From Planotetraspora silvatica (lineage in GTDB: Bacteria; Actinomycetota; Actinomycetes; Streptosporangiales; Streptosporangiaceae), in NCBI RefSeq assembly GCF_016863315.1, contig NZ_BOOQ01000056.1, positions 26,091 to 90,090 of the forward strand: a DNA stretch of 64,000 bases. The letters run 5' to 3'. The first letter of the stretch is position 1, and each line of letters opens with the position of its first letter. Shown here in pieces: positions 43,942 to 53,700 of the stretch. The translations under genes were made by a program, and so were the position numbers. Below the pieces are notes generated by a model that saw only the letters and a program-made list of their open reading frames with translations, did not search any database and was not told the DNA's origin.

Positions 43942-45677
43942 CCCGGGCCGTGGGACCACGCGCGGGCTTCACGCCTCATGGCTCGATCGGTGGATGGGTG
44001 CTGCTGCTGGTCGGATGGGGTGCGGTCGCCGTCTTCGCCCTCATCTGGGCAGGCGCGTGGTTGGCAAGTCGCATGTTCGGCGGCCGGGTGAGCGACTTCG
44101 GCACTGACTTCGTTGTCGACGTCGCCGAAGGCCGTACGGCTACGGCCTGGCCGGGAACGCCCACGCCTGCGGTCGTTGTGACGGCGGTACTGCTCCTCAG
44201 CGTGATGCTGGCCGTGGTCGTGGCCGTGTGGTGGTTGATCGCACGGCGGGTTCTCGACCCTCTGGATCCTGTTGCGGCTCTCGCCGACAATCCCGGGCTC
44301 GCGTCTTTGATGCCGAAGGTCGCTGCTCAGAAGGCGCGCGGGTTGCGACCCGCCTTGGGCGAATCAGTGGCTCCCTGCGACATCGGGCTCCCGCTGGGAA
44401 TCCTCATGCACGACGGGCCCACCTTGTACGCGTCGTGGGAGGACACGATCTTCGCCTTCATGGCGCCGCGCTCGGGGAAGACCACCTGTCTGAGCATTCC
44501 CTACGTGCTGACGGCACCCGGGCCAGTCATCGCGACGTCGAACAAGGCCGACCTGTGGGCGGCGACCGCGTCATTGCGCGCCGCGGACGGTGCCGTGTGG
44601 CTGTTCGATCCGCAGTGCGTCACCTACCAGCAGCAGGCCTGGTGGTGGGATCCGCTGCGAGACCTGACCACAGTGGAAGACGCCCACCGATTGGCGGGCC
44701 ATTTCGTGCTCACCGTCGACGACGGCCAGAAGCGGGACCTATGGGGGCCGGCCGCTCAGGACCTACTCTGTGCGCTGTTCCTCGCGGCAGCTTCCTCGGG
44801 TCGCACGTTGCGTGACGTCGCCAAGTGGCTGGACACGCCGTCTGTCCCTACTCCAGTCGAGTTGCTGGAAGCGGCAGGCTTCTCATTGATCGCATCGTCA
44901 CTTCGCGGCGCGCAGAACGGGGCGGTCGAGACCCGCGACGGCATCTACCAAACGGCCCGAACCGCGACCAAGGCACTACGTGATGAGGCGATCATCGCGT
45001 GGGTTACGCCTTCGTCGCTGCCGGTCTTCGACCCGTACGGCTTCGCCTGCGGAACCGACACCCTGTACCTGTTGTCCAAGTCACGCTCCGCGGCCTCCCC
45101 GCTGATCGCCGCGCTCACCGACTGCACCATGCGGGCGGCGGAGCGGCGAGCCGAACGGATGGGCGGACGGCTCGATCCCCCGATGGTCGTTTGCCTGGAC
45201 GAGGCGGCCAATATCTGCCGAATCGCGGACCTGCCCGAGCTATACAGCCACCTCGGCTCGCGCGGGATCGTGCCGGTGACCATCCTGCAGTCCTACGAAC
45301 AGGGCGTGACGGTCTGGGGCGAGGCCGGAATGGCCGCCATGTGGGGCGCCGCGACCCGCAAGGTGATCGGCGCCGGCGTCGACTCCCCTCGCCTCGCACG
45401 CGACCTCGCCACGCTCGTCGGCCAGCATGACGTCCCTGTGCGTTCCGTCTCGTACGCCGACGGACGCGCCTCCGAGCAGATCTCGCTCCGCCGGCAGGAC
45501 ATCCTCGAACCGGCGGCGATCCGCGCCCTATCACCAGGGAGCGCGCTACTTCTGGCCACGGGCGGTCGGCCTGCGCTGATCTCACTGCTCCCCTGGTACG
45601 GCAGCCGGGACGCCGACCGGATCCAAGCATGCCGCGAAAGGCTCGAACGCCTGATCACCGAAGGAGCAGCAGGATGA
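43938..45677 (+). CDS. VirD4-like coupling ATPase
   Basis: A 579-aa protein with two N-terminal transmembrane helices (VLLLVGWGAVAVFALIWAGA, AVVVTAVLLLSVMLAVVVAV). Walker A is FMAPRSGKTTCLSIP, near the TSNKADLW motif of TraG/VirD4 proteins, and Walker B is MVVCLDEAANI. LGSRGIVPVTILQSYEQGV and RKVIGAGVDSPRLARDLATL complete the RecA fold. It receives the relaxase-DNA complex and hands it to the channel. The relaxase itself is not in this window. Confidence 0.9.
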   Translation: MTRAVGPRAGFTPHGSIGGWVLLLVGWGAVAVFALIWAGAWLASRMFGGRVSDFGTDFVVDVAEGRTATAWPGTPTPAVVVTAVLLLSVMLAVVVAVWWLIARRVLDPLDPVAALADNPGLASLMPKVAAQKARGLRPALGESVAPCDIGLPLGILMHDGPTLYASWEDTIFAFMAPRSGKTTCLSIPYVLTAPGPVIATSNKADLWAATASLRAADGAVWLFDPQCVTYQQQAWWWDPLRDLTTVEDAHRLAGHFVLTVDDGQKRDLWGPAAQDLLCALFLAAASSGRTLRDVAKWLDTPSVPTPVELLEAAGFSLIASSLRGAQNGAVETRDGIYQTARTATKALRDEAIIAWVTPSSLPVFDPYGFACGTDTLYLLSKSRSAASPLIAALTDCTMRAAERRAERMGGRLDPPMVVCLDEAANICRIADLPELYSHLGSRGIVPVTILQSYEQGVTVWGEAGMAAMWGAATRKVIGAGVDSPRLARDLATLVGQHDVPVRSVSYADGRASEQISLRRQDILEPAAIRALSPGSALLLATGGRPALISLLPWYGSRDADRIQACRERLERLITEGAAG

Positions 45678-46081
45678 CCGAACCGGTGTACTCATGCGTC
45701 GAAGACTGGGTGACCGAGCGTTTCATCCTCATCTACCGACGCCCACTCGGCGGCGAGTTCCGCTGGTGCGCCCAATGGTGGAAGCACGCCGAAGCCATCT
45801 CCCGCCTGACCGCTCTCTGGCACTCATGGGAAGCACTGCGGCTGGAAGCCGGCACCGGGATGGGCGTCTGGTACCGCGACCACCTCGATCACCAGCTACC
45901 CGTCCTCCTTGGAGCACGCGGCCCCTTCTACCAATGCACCGAGGAAGAACACATCGAATCTCGGGAGGTGGAGGTTGAACCCGCCCCTCTGGAGTGGTGG
46001 ATGACACCAGCAGACCTGCATTCCGCGGACACGCACGACGACACGCTTGTGCGAGCCCTTCCTGAGGAGGACCAGCAATGA
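45674..46081 (+). CDS. DUF4913-type protein
   Basis: A 135-aa protein: VYSCVEDWVTERFILIYRRP, WCAQWWKHAEAISRLTALWH, WYRDHLDHQLPVLLGARGPF and YQCTEEEH are typical of DUF4913, a small Trp-rich family restricted to actinomycete mobile elements and found next to VirD4. It is coupled by ATGA on both sides. The function is unknown, perhaps an adaptor for the coupling protein. Confidence 0.8.
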   Translation: MTEPVYSCVEDWVTERFILIYRRPLGGEFRWCAQWWKHAEAISRLTALWHSWEALRLEAGTGMGVWYRDHLDHQLPVLLGARGPFYQCTEEEHIESREVEVEPAPLEWWMTPADLHSADTHDDTLVRALPEEDQQ

Positions 46082-46467
46082 TCACCGACGCCTACGAAAC
46101 CCTCAAACAGCACCAAAGCACTGCGGTTGGTGTCATCGAGGCTGCGAAAGACGCGTTCACCGTCATCGCCGCATCGATGGAGTTGGCGGAGGAAACGAGA
46201 CCTCCCGAGTTGCATGCCTCGTACGCGCTCCTTCATCAGGAAGCCGTCGACGGCTTGGCCGCGCTCAGCCCTCGTGCGAACGCGGTGATTCCTACGGCCG
46301 ACCGAGCCGTCGACGTACCGGAGCTCGAGAAGATCAGCAGTCTCGGCGGGCTGCTCTGTGAAGTGCTCCTAACCGCCGCCGAGCATCACACCGATGTGAA
46401 CCAGCGCCTTGCCCTGCTCAACGCCGCGGCGCACGCCGCCCAGATCAGGGACCTGCTCGCACCATGA
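46078..46467 (+). CDS. Helical unknown protein of the transfer operon
   Basis: 129 aa, all-helical (YETLKQHQSTAVGVIEAAKD, LCEVLLTAAEHHTDVNQRLA). It overlaps both neighbours by 4 bp. No family was recognised; a structural or accessory role in transfer is inferred from coupling. Confidence 0.65.
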   Translation: MITDAYETLKQHQSTAVGVIEAAKDAFTVIAASMELAEETRPPELHASYALLHQEAVDGLAALSPRANAVIPTADRAVDVPELEKISSLGGLLCEVLLTAAEHHTDVNQRLALLNAAAHAAQIRDLLAP

Positions 46468-47972
46468 TCGCCACCTTCGGCGACTTCATCGACGGCGCCC
46501 GAAAGCATCTGGACATCGCAACCCGGCATGCGCATGCCGACCTCGGCCACGCCGTCTCGGCGGAGACCTTCCAGGCTGGCCGACGGTTGACCCGGGCCCT
46601 GGCCCGCTGCGCCCAGGACTTCGCCAATGCGAACGAAATCGCTGCTCAGCTCCGCCACGCTTCCGACCTGCTAGGCCGCTGGCAACCGTCTCCGGCCGCA
46701 GGTCGTCACCCAGTTCCGCTGCACCTATCGGCGGCCGCGACTGCCTGGGGTGCCGCCGGAGATCTCCTGGCCACCCATCTACCACTACTCGACAGCGGCC
46801 CTCGTTCTGACTGGGTGGCCGTCCTAGCCGACCGCCAGGCCCACGACCAACTCCTCACCGCGATAATCGATCACGCGCAGACGGTCTCAGCGATCCTGAA
46901 ACGCACTGCCCTCGCCCACGCGGTCGACATCCAAGCAGCCTGCCATCTGCTGGACTCGCTTCAACGACCTGATAGTCCCGTACGGAACAGCCCGACGACG
47001 ATACGAGGCGTCCCGCTGAACCACACGGTCGCGCCACCACCACAGATCTGGCAGGTACCGAGACCTCCAACTGAGCTACGTGCGGGGATCACGACCAGCG
47101 CTGAGGCCCTCCGAGCCCTATGCCACCGAGAGAGTGAGTCCGGTCCATGGGAGTGGCAACGCACGGCTCTCGCCTGCTCGATCATCACGCACATCTCCGC
47201 CAGGATCCTCACCCACCTCACTCACCGAGCTAGCGATCTGGCTGACCTCAAATCGGACGTGAGCAAGGCTCTGCGGCGTTCGACCGACGGCATGGAGCAG
47301 GCACACGCCGGGTGGAAAGCGGTACGCCGAGCCTGGCAGGGATACCTCGCGCCAAGACCCGCCAACCTCTCACTTCGTCAGCAACACCTCACGCAAATGA
47401 CCGTAGGCCTGGGCCGACTCCTGTACGCCAACCCACTCTGGACTCCGGCTTCTCAGGACGCCGCACCGTTCAAGACACTCGACGCGATCGCCCCGACCCT
47501 GGCCGACATGGTGCCACTCGTCCAGGCGACGCTCCACGCCTTCGAAGCACTGACGGTCGTTGCCAGACGAGACCGACGAGACGTCACCCAAGCCATTAAA
47601 CGAAGTCGGCTGCTGACGACGGAAGCGGCTGGCGTGCTGACGGACTACAAGGAATTGAACCGGCCAACGGTCCGTACCTCATGGGCTCTGAGCGAGGCGG
47701 CACTACTCGCCGCGGACGGCGCCGAGAGGCCAGCCCTCTGGCAGGACATCAATCTGCTGGAGCTCCGGCGGCACCCGACAACATTCACACGGCGCGCTGC
47801 GCTACAACGCGTCAGCACCCGCGAACACATGGAATGGCTCGCAACCCGTACCGCGGTATCCGAGACCTGGCCTGCTATACCAACCCGTTCAACTCACTCT
47901 GGATCTACGTCAGCCTCCCCTTCTCCGCGAGGAACACAACTCCGGCACGGTGAAAGCAATACCGCACGATGA
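46464..47972 (+). CDS. Large helical unknown protein of the transfer operon
   Basis: A 502-aa helix-rich soluble protein (FGDFIDGARKHLDIATRHAH, SWALSEAALLAADGAERPAL). The last ~35 residues (THSGSTSASPSPRGTQLRHG) change to a low-complexity, basic composition and run into AT-rich foreign DNA, so the native end is probably lost. It is the ninth and last gene of the operon. Confidence 0.65.
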   Translation: MIATFGDFIDGARKHLDIATRHAHADLGHAVSAETFQAGRRLTRALARCAQDFANANEIAAQLRHASDLLGRWQPSPAAGRHPVPLHLSAAATAWGAAGDLLATHLPLLDSGPRSDWVAVLADRQAHDQLLTAIIDHAQTVSAILKRTALAHAVDIQAACHLLDSLQRPDSPVRNSPTTIRGVPLNHTVAPPPQIWQVPRPPTELRAGITTSAEALRALCHRESESGPWEWQRTALACSIITHISARILTHLTHRASDLADLKSDVSKALRRSTDGMEQAHAGWKAVRRAWQGYLAPRPANLSLRQQHLTQMTVGLGRLLYANPLWTPASQDAAPFKTLDAIAPTLADMVPLVQATLHAFEALTVVARRDRRDVTQAIKRSRLLTTEAAGVLTDYKELNRPTVRTSWALSEAALLAADGAERPALWQDINLLELRRHPTTFTRRAALQRVSTREHMEWLATRTAVSETWPAIPTRSTHSGSTSASPSPRGTQLRHGESNTAR

Positions 47973-48187
47973 GGAAACAACGCCTGCGCATCCAAGGCGC
48001 TGGAGTCGCGTCTCACGGGCATTCCGACACCAAAAATTTTCTCATGTAGCACTTTCGGAACGCACCTGTCGAGAAGCGCATCGATATTGGGAGCGTCCAA
48101 TACGTCAGACTGCCACTTAATGTGCGGGTAGGACTTCGCCAGACTTAAGTCCCACGAAGCCCTATATCCCGAATTCCTCATAGCCAA
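47894..48187 (-). CDS. Possible small protein downstream of Imm32
   Basis: A 97-codon frame with protein-like composition (NSGYRASWDLSLAKSYPHIK, NIDALLDRCVPKVLHEKIFG), 38 bp after the Imm32 gene on the same strand. It may be a second immunity-type gene or a fragment. Its last ~26 codons overlap the opposite-strand transfer gene, so the end has probably been altered. Confidence 0.35.
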   Translation of the reverse strand: MAMRNSGYRASWDLSLAKSYPHIKWQSDVLDAPNIDALLDRCVPKVLHEKIFGVGMPVRRDSSALDAQALFPHRAVLLSPCRSCVPRGEGEADVDPE

Positions 48188-48225
48188 AAAAACAGACAGC
48201 GCCTATTTTTTGAAATGAGTCGCAT

Positions 48226-48609
48226 TCAATCTCCATAGATTGCGATAACTAACGGTTCCGAGTCCTGTGACAGATAATCATGTCCCGGAAAGTATTCGAT
48301 ATGAAGATGGTCCGAATGATCGGCTTCCGATGCGAACCCTTCGATGTTTTCAGCAAGGAGGTCGAGCGCCATTCTTCCTCCGTGAATCTTCAGGGACGGA
48401 CCATCTGCCGCAATACAGACCACATCCTCTGACGTCTCCCGGAATTCTAGCCCGGACAGCGATCGACTATATGGGAAGGGTGCACGATTCTCAAAAAAAC
48501 CGCACCCTCCTTGCTCATTTCGCAACGAGCGGCTAAGAGCCCGCAGTTCCGAGCGAGTTCCGGATAGTTCCATCTCCGTAGTCGAGTCTCCACGCAAAAC
48601 TTGTAGCAT
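48226..48609 (-). CDS. Imm32-family immunity protein
   Basis: 127 aa, compact and acidic. MELSGTRSELRALSRSL, DGPSLKIHGGRMALDLLAEN, IEGFASEADHSDHLHIEYFP and GHDYLSQDSEPLVIAIYGD match the Imm32 family, whose members neutralise polymorphic toxin tails. It is AT-rich compared with the region. A candidate toxin-tail fragment lies directly upstream (48627-48820). The active RHS gene is 1.1 kb further upstream on the same strand, so this is a displaced (orphan) toxin/immunity module. Confidence 0.75.
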   Translation of the reverse strand: MLQVLRGDSTTEMELSGTRSELRALSRSLRNEQGGCGFFENRAPFPYSRSLSGLEFRETSEDVVCIAADGPSLKIHGGRMALDLLAENIEGFASEADHSDHLHIEYFPGHDYLSQDSEPLVIAIYGD

Positions 48610-48626
48610 CGCGATTCCAGTTATTC

Positions 48627-48820
48627 CTATGGCCAGTAATCGCCGGGTCGAACCGTTGACAGCTCGATAGGAGTATGCGGATCATTGAGCGATCCACTGG
48701 TCACCGTCCTACCGTTAATCTGTGTCTCCAAATTTAGATGGGGCCAAAGAAGACCACTGACCGCGATCATCATAAGGATCCGATAAGCCGTGTGAGTATG
48801 ATTTCCACAAAGCCCTAATC
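48627..48820 (-). pseudogene. Candidate orphan toxin C-terminal tail
   Basis: The frame reads NHTHTAYRILMMIAVSGLLW, PHLNLETQINGRTVTSGSLN, DPHTPIELSTVRPGDYWP and stops 17 bp before the Imm32 start. The upstream side is replaced by a transposase remnant. The position (directly 5' of an immunity gene, same strand, same AT-rich composition) is that of a polymorphic toxin tail. The family is not recognised. Confidence 0.4.
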
Positions 48821-48837
48821 CTCCAGTCCGTCCTCCG

Positions 48838-49220
48838 AGAGCTTGCCGCATTCCCGCGACCTCGTCCGCGTGACGGGAGCCCGCTGGGCAATCGAGGAAA
48901 GCTTCCAGACCGCCAAGAACGAGACCGGCCTGGACCACTACCAGGTCCGCCGGTTCGACGCCTGGCATCGCCACATCACCCTCGCGATGCTCGCCCACGC
49001 CTACCTCGCCGTCACCGCCGCACATGCCCCAAAAGCCCAAGCGGCCTGGTCCGCCTCACACCAGCAGAAGTCCGCCGTCTCCTGGCACACGTGATCGCCC
49101 CCGCCGCACGCGCTCTCGAGTTCGCGCTGGCCTGGTCAACCCACCGACGCGACCATCAACCCCGCGCCCCCAACAGCCACTACTGGCGACGCTGGCTAAA
49201 ACATCACGAAATAAGGCTGA
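48838..49220 (+). mobile_element. IS701-like transposase C-terminal remnant
   Basis: LVRVTGARWAIEESFQTAKN, ETGLDHYQVRRFDAWHRHIT and LAMLAHAYLAVTAAHAPKAQ are the C-terminal DDE region (with the catalytic Glu) of actinomycete IS701-type transposases. A shift near 49090 leads to ALEFALAWSTHRRDHQPRAP, the very end of the family. Most of the gene and both terminal repeats are missing. Confidence 0.75.
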
Positions 49221-49559
49221 ATACTAGAATGGCGGTGAGGCGCGCACGGGTTTCTTTGGCTTCAGGAGCACCGAGCTCAGCGGCTCCGCGCCACCGACGA
49301 CAAGGTCGGCACGACGCGGATTGCCTCGACAGTGTCCCTGCCTATCTACACGACCTGGCGACGAGGAGGAAGCGTGCCGGCGGGGGAATCGCATGGATCG
49401 CGGAAGCTGGTCTCTTCGATGACTACAAACGTCGGGACATCCTCGGTCTTCACCATGGATCGCAACAGATTCCGGATTCCCGACCTCGATCTGCCTCGCA
49501 AACCACGCATCAGGGTCCACACTGTCGTTCACAGCCATCGCTTTCTTCTCCTTCGATCT

Positions 49560-49777
49560 TGACTCGCAATCACGAAGGATTACGCGATAGCCGTACTCAT
49601 TTTACGACGCCGCGCCTCTGCCAGCACACCCCGCGCGAGCGGGCGAATGCGCAACTGAAGAGCCGGCAGATCCTGCGCAAGCCTCGCTGCTGCCTCAAAC
49701 GAGCAGATCATATCGTTAAAGCCATTCACGTCCTTCACACCCGCGAAGGAGGACGAAAAGGGCTCACTGCCCTCTGA
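49560..49777 (+). mobile_element. IS5-like transposase C-terminal scrap
   Basis: The frame gives CQHTPRERANAQLKSRQILR and KPRCCLKRADHIVKAIHVLH, the last ~45 residues of HARBI1/IS5-type transposases (usual form GPERANAQLKSWRILRKLRC). The rest is absent. The segment from 49221 to 49560 shows no other recognisable gene. Confidence 0.65.
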
Positions 49778-50690
49778 GGTCGGCCTCAATACAGGTTGAG
49801 TAGACAATCTCAGCGCAGGACATTGCCTCCATGGCCGTTGCAGCAAGAGCGCCGTCGCCCCGATCATTAAGCAGGCGAACGTCCCGCCACCACGCATGGT
49901 CCTCCAGTTTGGCGAGCCTACTTCCCACTTGTTGGCCATACTGATCATCAAACAGGAAGAAAGTCTCGAATACTCGCTCCGTACAAGCTGCAACGGAATT
50001 AACGTCTAGCCTACTCAATGAATCTTCAAGCAGGGTGCCGACCTCAAGAAGCAAGCCTGCCAAATCGGCCCTTTTAGGCATAGACGGTATGCCGCCAGCC
50101 GAGGGCGTGCCAGCAACGTATTCGATACCAGAAATAGCGTCCGCAACAGCCAGCAGAACGTCACGCTCGCCCCCTGCCCGCGAAAACATTTCCGCCAGAC
50201 TTCGAAAGCCACTCGTTCGCCCCGCCAACGTGGCCATCAACGGCTCAAGACGCACCAGGGACAAGGCCAGCCAATGCAGCTGAAGGTTTGCTGGGAGGGG
50301 GTGGAGAAGGTCGCGCCTTTGACGCATGAACTCCGGATAGCGGACTCTGGGAACCGAGCCGATCAACCAGAGCCTGGCGATCCGTTCGTCGATGGAACGC
50401 CAGGTAACAGAGGCAGCGCCGATGCGCATCGGCTCCGGAAGCGCACTGTCGTACTCGCAGATCATCGTCAAACTCGCGGGCCTGGAAGCCTTGAATCGGA
50501 CCTGCATAACGGCTTCCGAAGTCTGCACAGATAGGAGATCTACACCTCTCATCAATTCTTGGGTGGAAACTTCATCGAGGGTCCTAAGTTCCCATGCCGC
50601 TCGTTCACGACCCGCTCCGATATGGTCGGAATGCGGCCAGGACACAACGTTCATTCTTATGGACGCTGCCTTCGCCCAGTCGAAGCTCAT
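49764..50690 (-). CDS. Unknown 308-aa protein, candidate immunity protein of the RHS toxin
   Basis: It starts 33 bp after the RHS toxin stop on the same strand (MSFDWAKAASIRMNVVSWPH). It has no signal peptide or membrane helix, as expected of a cytoplasmic immunity protein. The first half is beta-rich (VMQVRFKASRPASLTMICEY) and the second half helical (LLLEVGTLLEDSLSRLDVNS). It is more AT-rich than the RHS shaft. No family was recognised; the role is inferred from the invariant toxin-then-immunity gene order. Confidence 0.6.
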   Translation of the reverse strand: MSFDWAKAASIRMNVVSWPHSDHIGAGRERAAWELRTLDEVSTQELMRGVDLLSVQTSEAVMQVRFKASRPASLTMICEYDSALPEPMRIGAASVTWRSIDERIARLWLIGSVPRVRYPEFMRQRRDLLHPLPANLQLHWLALSLVRLEPLMATLAGRTSGFRSLAEMFSRAGGERDVLLAVADAISGIEYVAGTPSAGGIPSMPKRADLAGLLLEVGTLLEDSLSRLDVNSVAACTERVFETFFLFDDQYGQQVGSRLAKLEDHAWWRDVRLLNDRGDGALAATAMEAMSCAEIVYSTCIEADLRGQ

Positions 50691-50723
50691 TATTATCTCC
50701 TATCCGCCTTCCGAATGAACTTC

Positions 50724-53700
50724 CTAGAGGGGGAAGTGGGTAAGCACCTCGAGGTGGGACAGAGCCCCTGGCCCGAAGATAGTCTCTTCAGGCATACCCT
50801 CGCCTGTCACCCGGGTAGTGATGTGCCCTTCTTGGACAAGTCGATCGTAGGTGCACTTACACATGCGAGTGATGACAACCGACGCACCGTCCCTGGCCCC
50901 GCCGTTCCTTGTGACTCCCCATTGAGCGGCCGTGCTCAGGTTGGGGTCGCCGCCTCCCGAGACCCGGTAAGTGAAGAACCTCCCAGGCTGGGCGACTTTA
51001 CCGCCATTCGAAGCGGCCTTCGCTGCAGCGGAGTTCAAACCGTTTGCCGCGATGTTCTCCGCATGTGCCGTCGTCGTCCCATGCGCGAAGTCTATGAACT
51101 CGTCGCAGTTGTGGACGAGGACCGGTGTGGCGTCTGCGAGCACATAGTACGTGTGGAGCTCGGCGACTGTCAGGTTGTACATGTCACGGTCGCCGGGGTG
51201 GACCTTGACCCTTGCTACAACGACGTGCTGGTCAGCGGCCGTGTTGAGGGAATCTCCCGGGGTGAGCTGGCCTGCGGGAATCCAGGCGTGCTGAGTGTCG
51301 TCCCAGAAGGGATGCTTCGATGTTGTGTGAACGGTGGTTACACGGCCATCGGCTTGGCGGACGTCAAGATCGATCAGGTCGTAGTCGTGGTTGACGATGG
51401 TGGCGGTGACGGTATGGGGGCCTTGGTGGTGTCCGGTGTCGGGGTCGGCAGCTTCGACATGATCGCCCACGTTAATGTCTGCGATCGGCTTTGTTTTCCC
51501 ATCTGCCATGAGAACTAGCGTGCTGGGTGTAAAACTGCAAGGTATTCCATGGCCGCCGCCGCCGGCAGCCATATCCTCAACAGCTCGTCCGGTTGCGGAC
51601 GATCCTCTGACGATCGCTGACTCGCCACCGGTGGGAACAGCCGTGGCGGCGATGAAAGTGCCGCTGCCTACGCCGGACCAGAAATTATCTCTACGTTCGC
51701 CGTACTGCCATTTGCCCCAGTCTTCCCACGTGGTGGAGTCCAGGTCCCATTCGGCGAGCGCGACAACGGGCTTGCCGATGATTCCGAGAGTGTCCCAAAA
51801 ACCCCAGTCGAATCCATTCAGGGCGTCACTGGCACCGCCACCGACCTTGCATCCGGCGCCACAGGTCGAACTGCCACCGTGGCTTGACCCTGAAGAGCTC
51901 GAACCGCCACCTGATCCGGAATTGGAAGCGGTGTTATTTCCACCGTTGTTGCTTCCGGTGCCCTCGTGGTAACCGCCGCGGTCGTCGACCCAGTCCTCAC
52001 CGGGAGCACAGCTGTCTTGGCAAAGTCGGAGGCCCGACGGGTCGCTGTTCGTGATGGGGCTGTTGTTGGCGTAGGCGTACCCGTTCCACGATTGGGGATC
52101 AGAAGTATCGAAGAGTGGATCGACACTGATGAAGCGACCAAGGCTGGGATCGTATTCGCGAGCACCAAGGTTGGTCAGCCCAGTGATGGTGTCCTTGGTT
52201 CCTCCGACAAACCCGAGCCCGCCAGTCCATGTCGGCGCAGTTCCTCTGAGTTCTCCAAACGGAGAGTAATTGCGGCGAGTGGTGGTGGCGAGGGTGCTGG
52301 TCACTTCCGTGGTGGCAGTGCCCTGCACGTTGTTGGCTTGATAGCTGAGGGCACTACTCGCGCTAGAGGTTGCTTTTCGAACAACGGTTGGAGCGCCAGG
52401 GAAGGTGTAGTAGCGGACGGCTTGGCTGGCTGTCCCACCACTAATAGTGAGTTGATCTCCACCGAGGAAGAGTGTGGTGGTCGCGTCATCGGTCCGTGCA
52501 AGCAGGTTGCCGTCCGGGTCATAGATATAGCCGGCGGTGTGAGTAGGCGCAGCCGAAGGTCCGGTCTTTAACGTGTCGATCTTTCCGGTCTTACCCCAGG
52601 TGATCTGCCGATCTTTGCTGCTGTCATCGTTCGTGACGCCAACCAGGTTGCCAGCAGGGTCGTAGCTGTAGGAGGCCTCAGGCCCCGTCCCGACGGTGAC
52701 TCCTCTTACCGCGTGAGGGGACTTATCGGGGTCGCCGGGAAGGTCGTACTCCTCTGCAGTGACAACATCCTGGGCCGAGTTGCCGGTGATGCTGTGGTCG
52801 GTACGGCTGGTGCGGTTACCGATCAGGTCGTAGGCGTAGGACTGCCAGTAGGGTGCAGGTCCTCCAAGGTTGGCCGCTGCCGGCGTGGTGTGGGTGCAGC
52901 CTCCGATGCCGGGAATCGTCGGTGACGGGCTGGTGATGACGCCGCCGGTGTCGGTCCACGCGTCGGTGAGTCGGCCCAGGTAGTCGTACCGGTAGCACTG
53001 TCGGTCTGTAGTGGTGCTGCTGCTTCCACCTTGGATGTCAGCGATCGACGTGATCTGGCCGGCGGCGTTGCGGGTGTAGGAGACGTTGTCTACCGAACTC
53101 GTCCCGTTCTGCCGGTCGAAGTTATAGCCAGCCACCCGGTTGAAGGCATCGTAGGTGTACGTCTGCGCGACTTGGCTCGGCACCACTCCCATGGTGGCGC
53201 GCATCGGCTGGCCCAGATGTGTGTAGTCCATCCAGGCGACGTAGGTGTTCGTTCCGCCTGAGGCGACCGGGAGCCCTGTGAGGTTGTAGGCGTATCCGAC
53301 GGTCTCTGTCGGCAACAGACTGCCGGCACCTGTCTCTTCAATTTTGCTGGTGTACAGCAATTGGGAGTTGGTGGTGTAGGTGTTCGTGGTCTTGTAGGTG
53401 ATGGCGGCAGTGTTTTTAGCCGCACTCGCGGGGATGGTGATCGTTGTGTCTTTGGGTTTGCCGAGGTTGGTGTAGCCGGCAATGGAAGACGTGTAACGGG
53501 TCGCACCACTGCTGTTAAAGGCAATCGAGGAGGACGGGAGTCCCTTGCCGAGGGTGGCGGCGTCATAGGTCCAGGCGGCGAGCTTCGGCCCGGTGGTAGG
53601 ACCGTCATGCTGCTCGGTCTTCCGGCCAAGGTTGTCGTACACGTATGAGAGCGTTTGCCCGCGATTGTCGGTGGTGGTTAGCAGTTCCCCGATGTCGTCG

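Noticed and set aside
49224..49538. 104-codon minus-strand frame between transposase scraps
   Set aside because: Some protein-like patches, but no start site, no family and an overlap with transposase debris.
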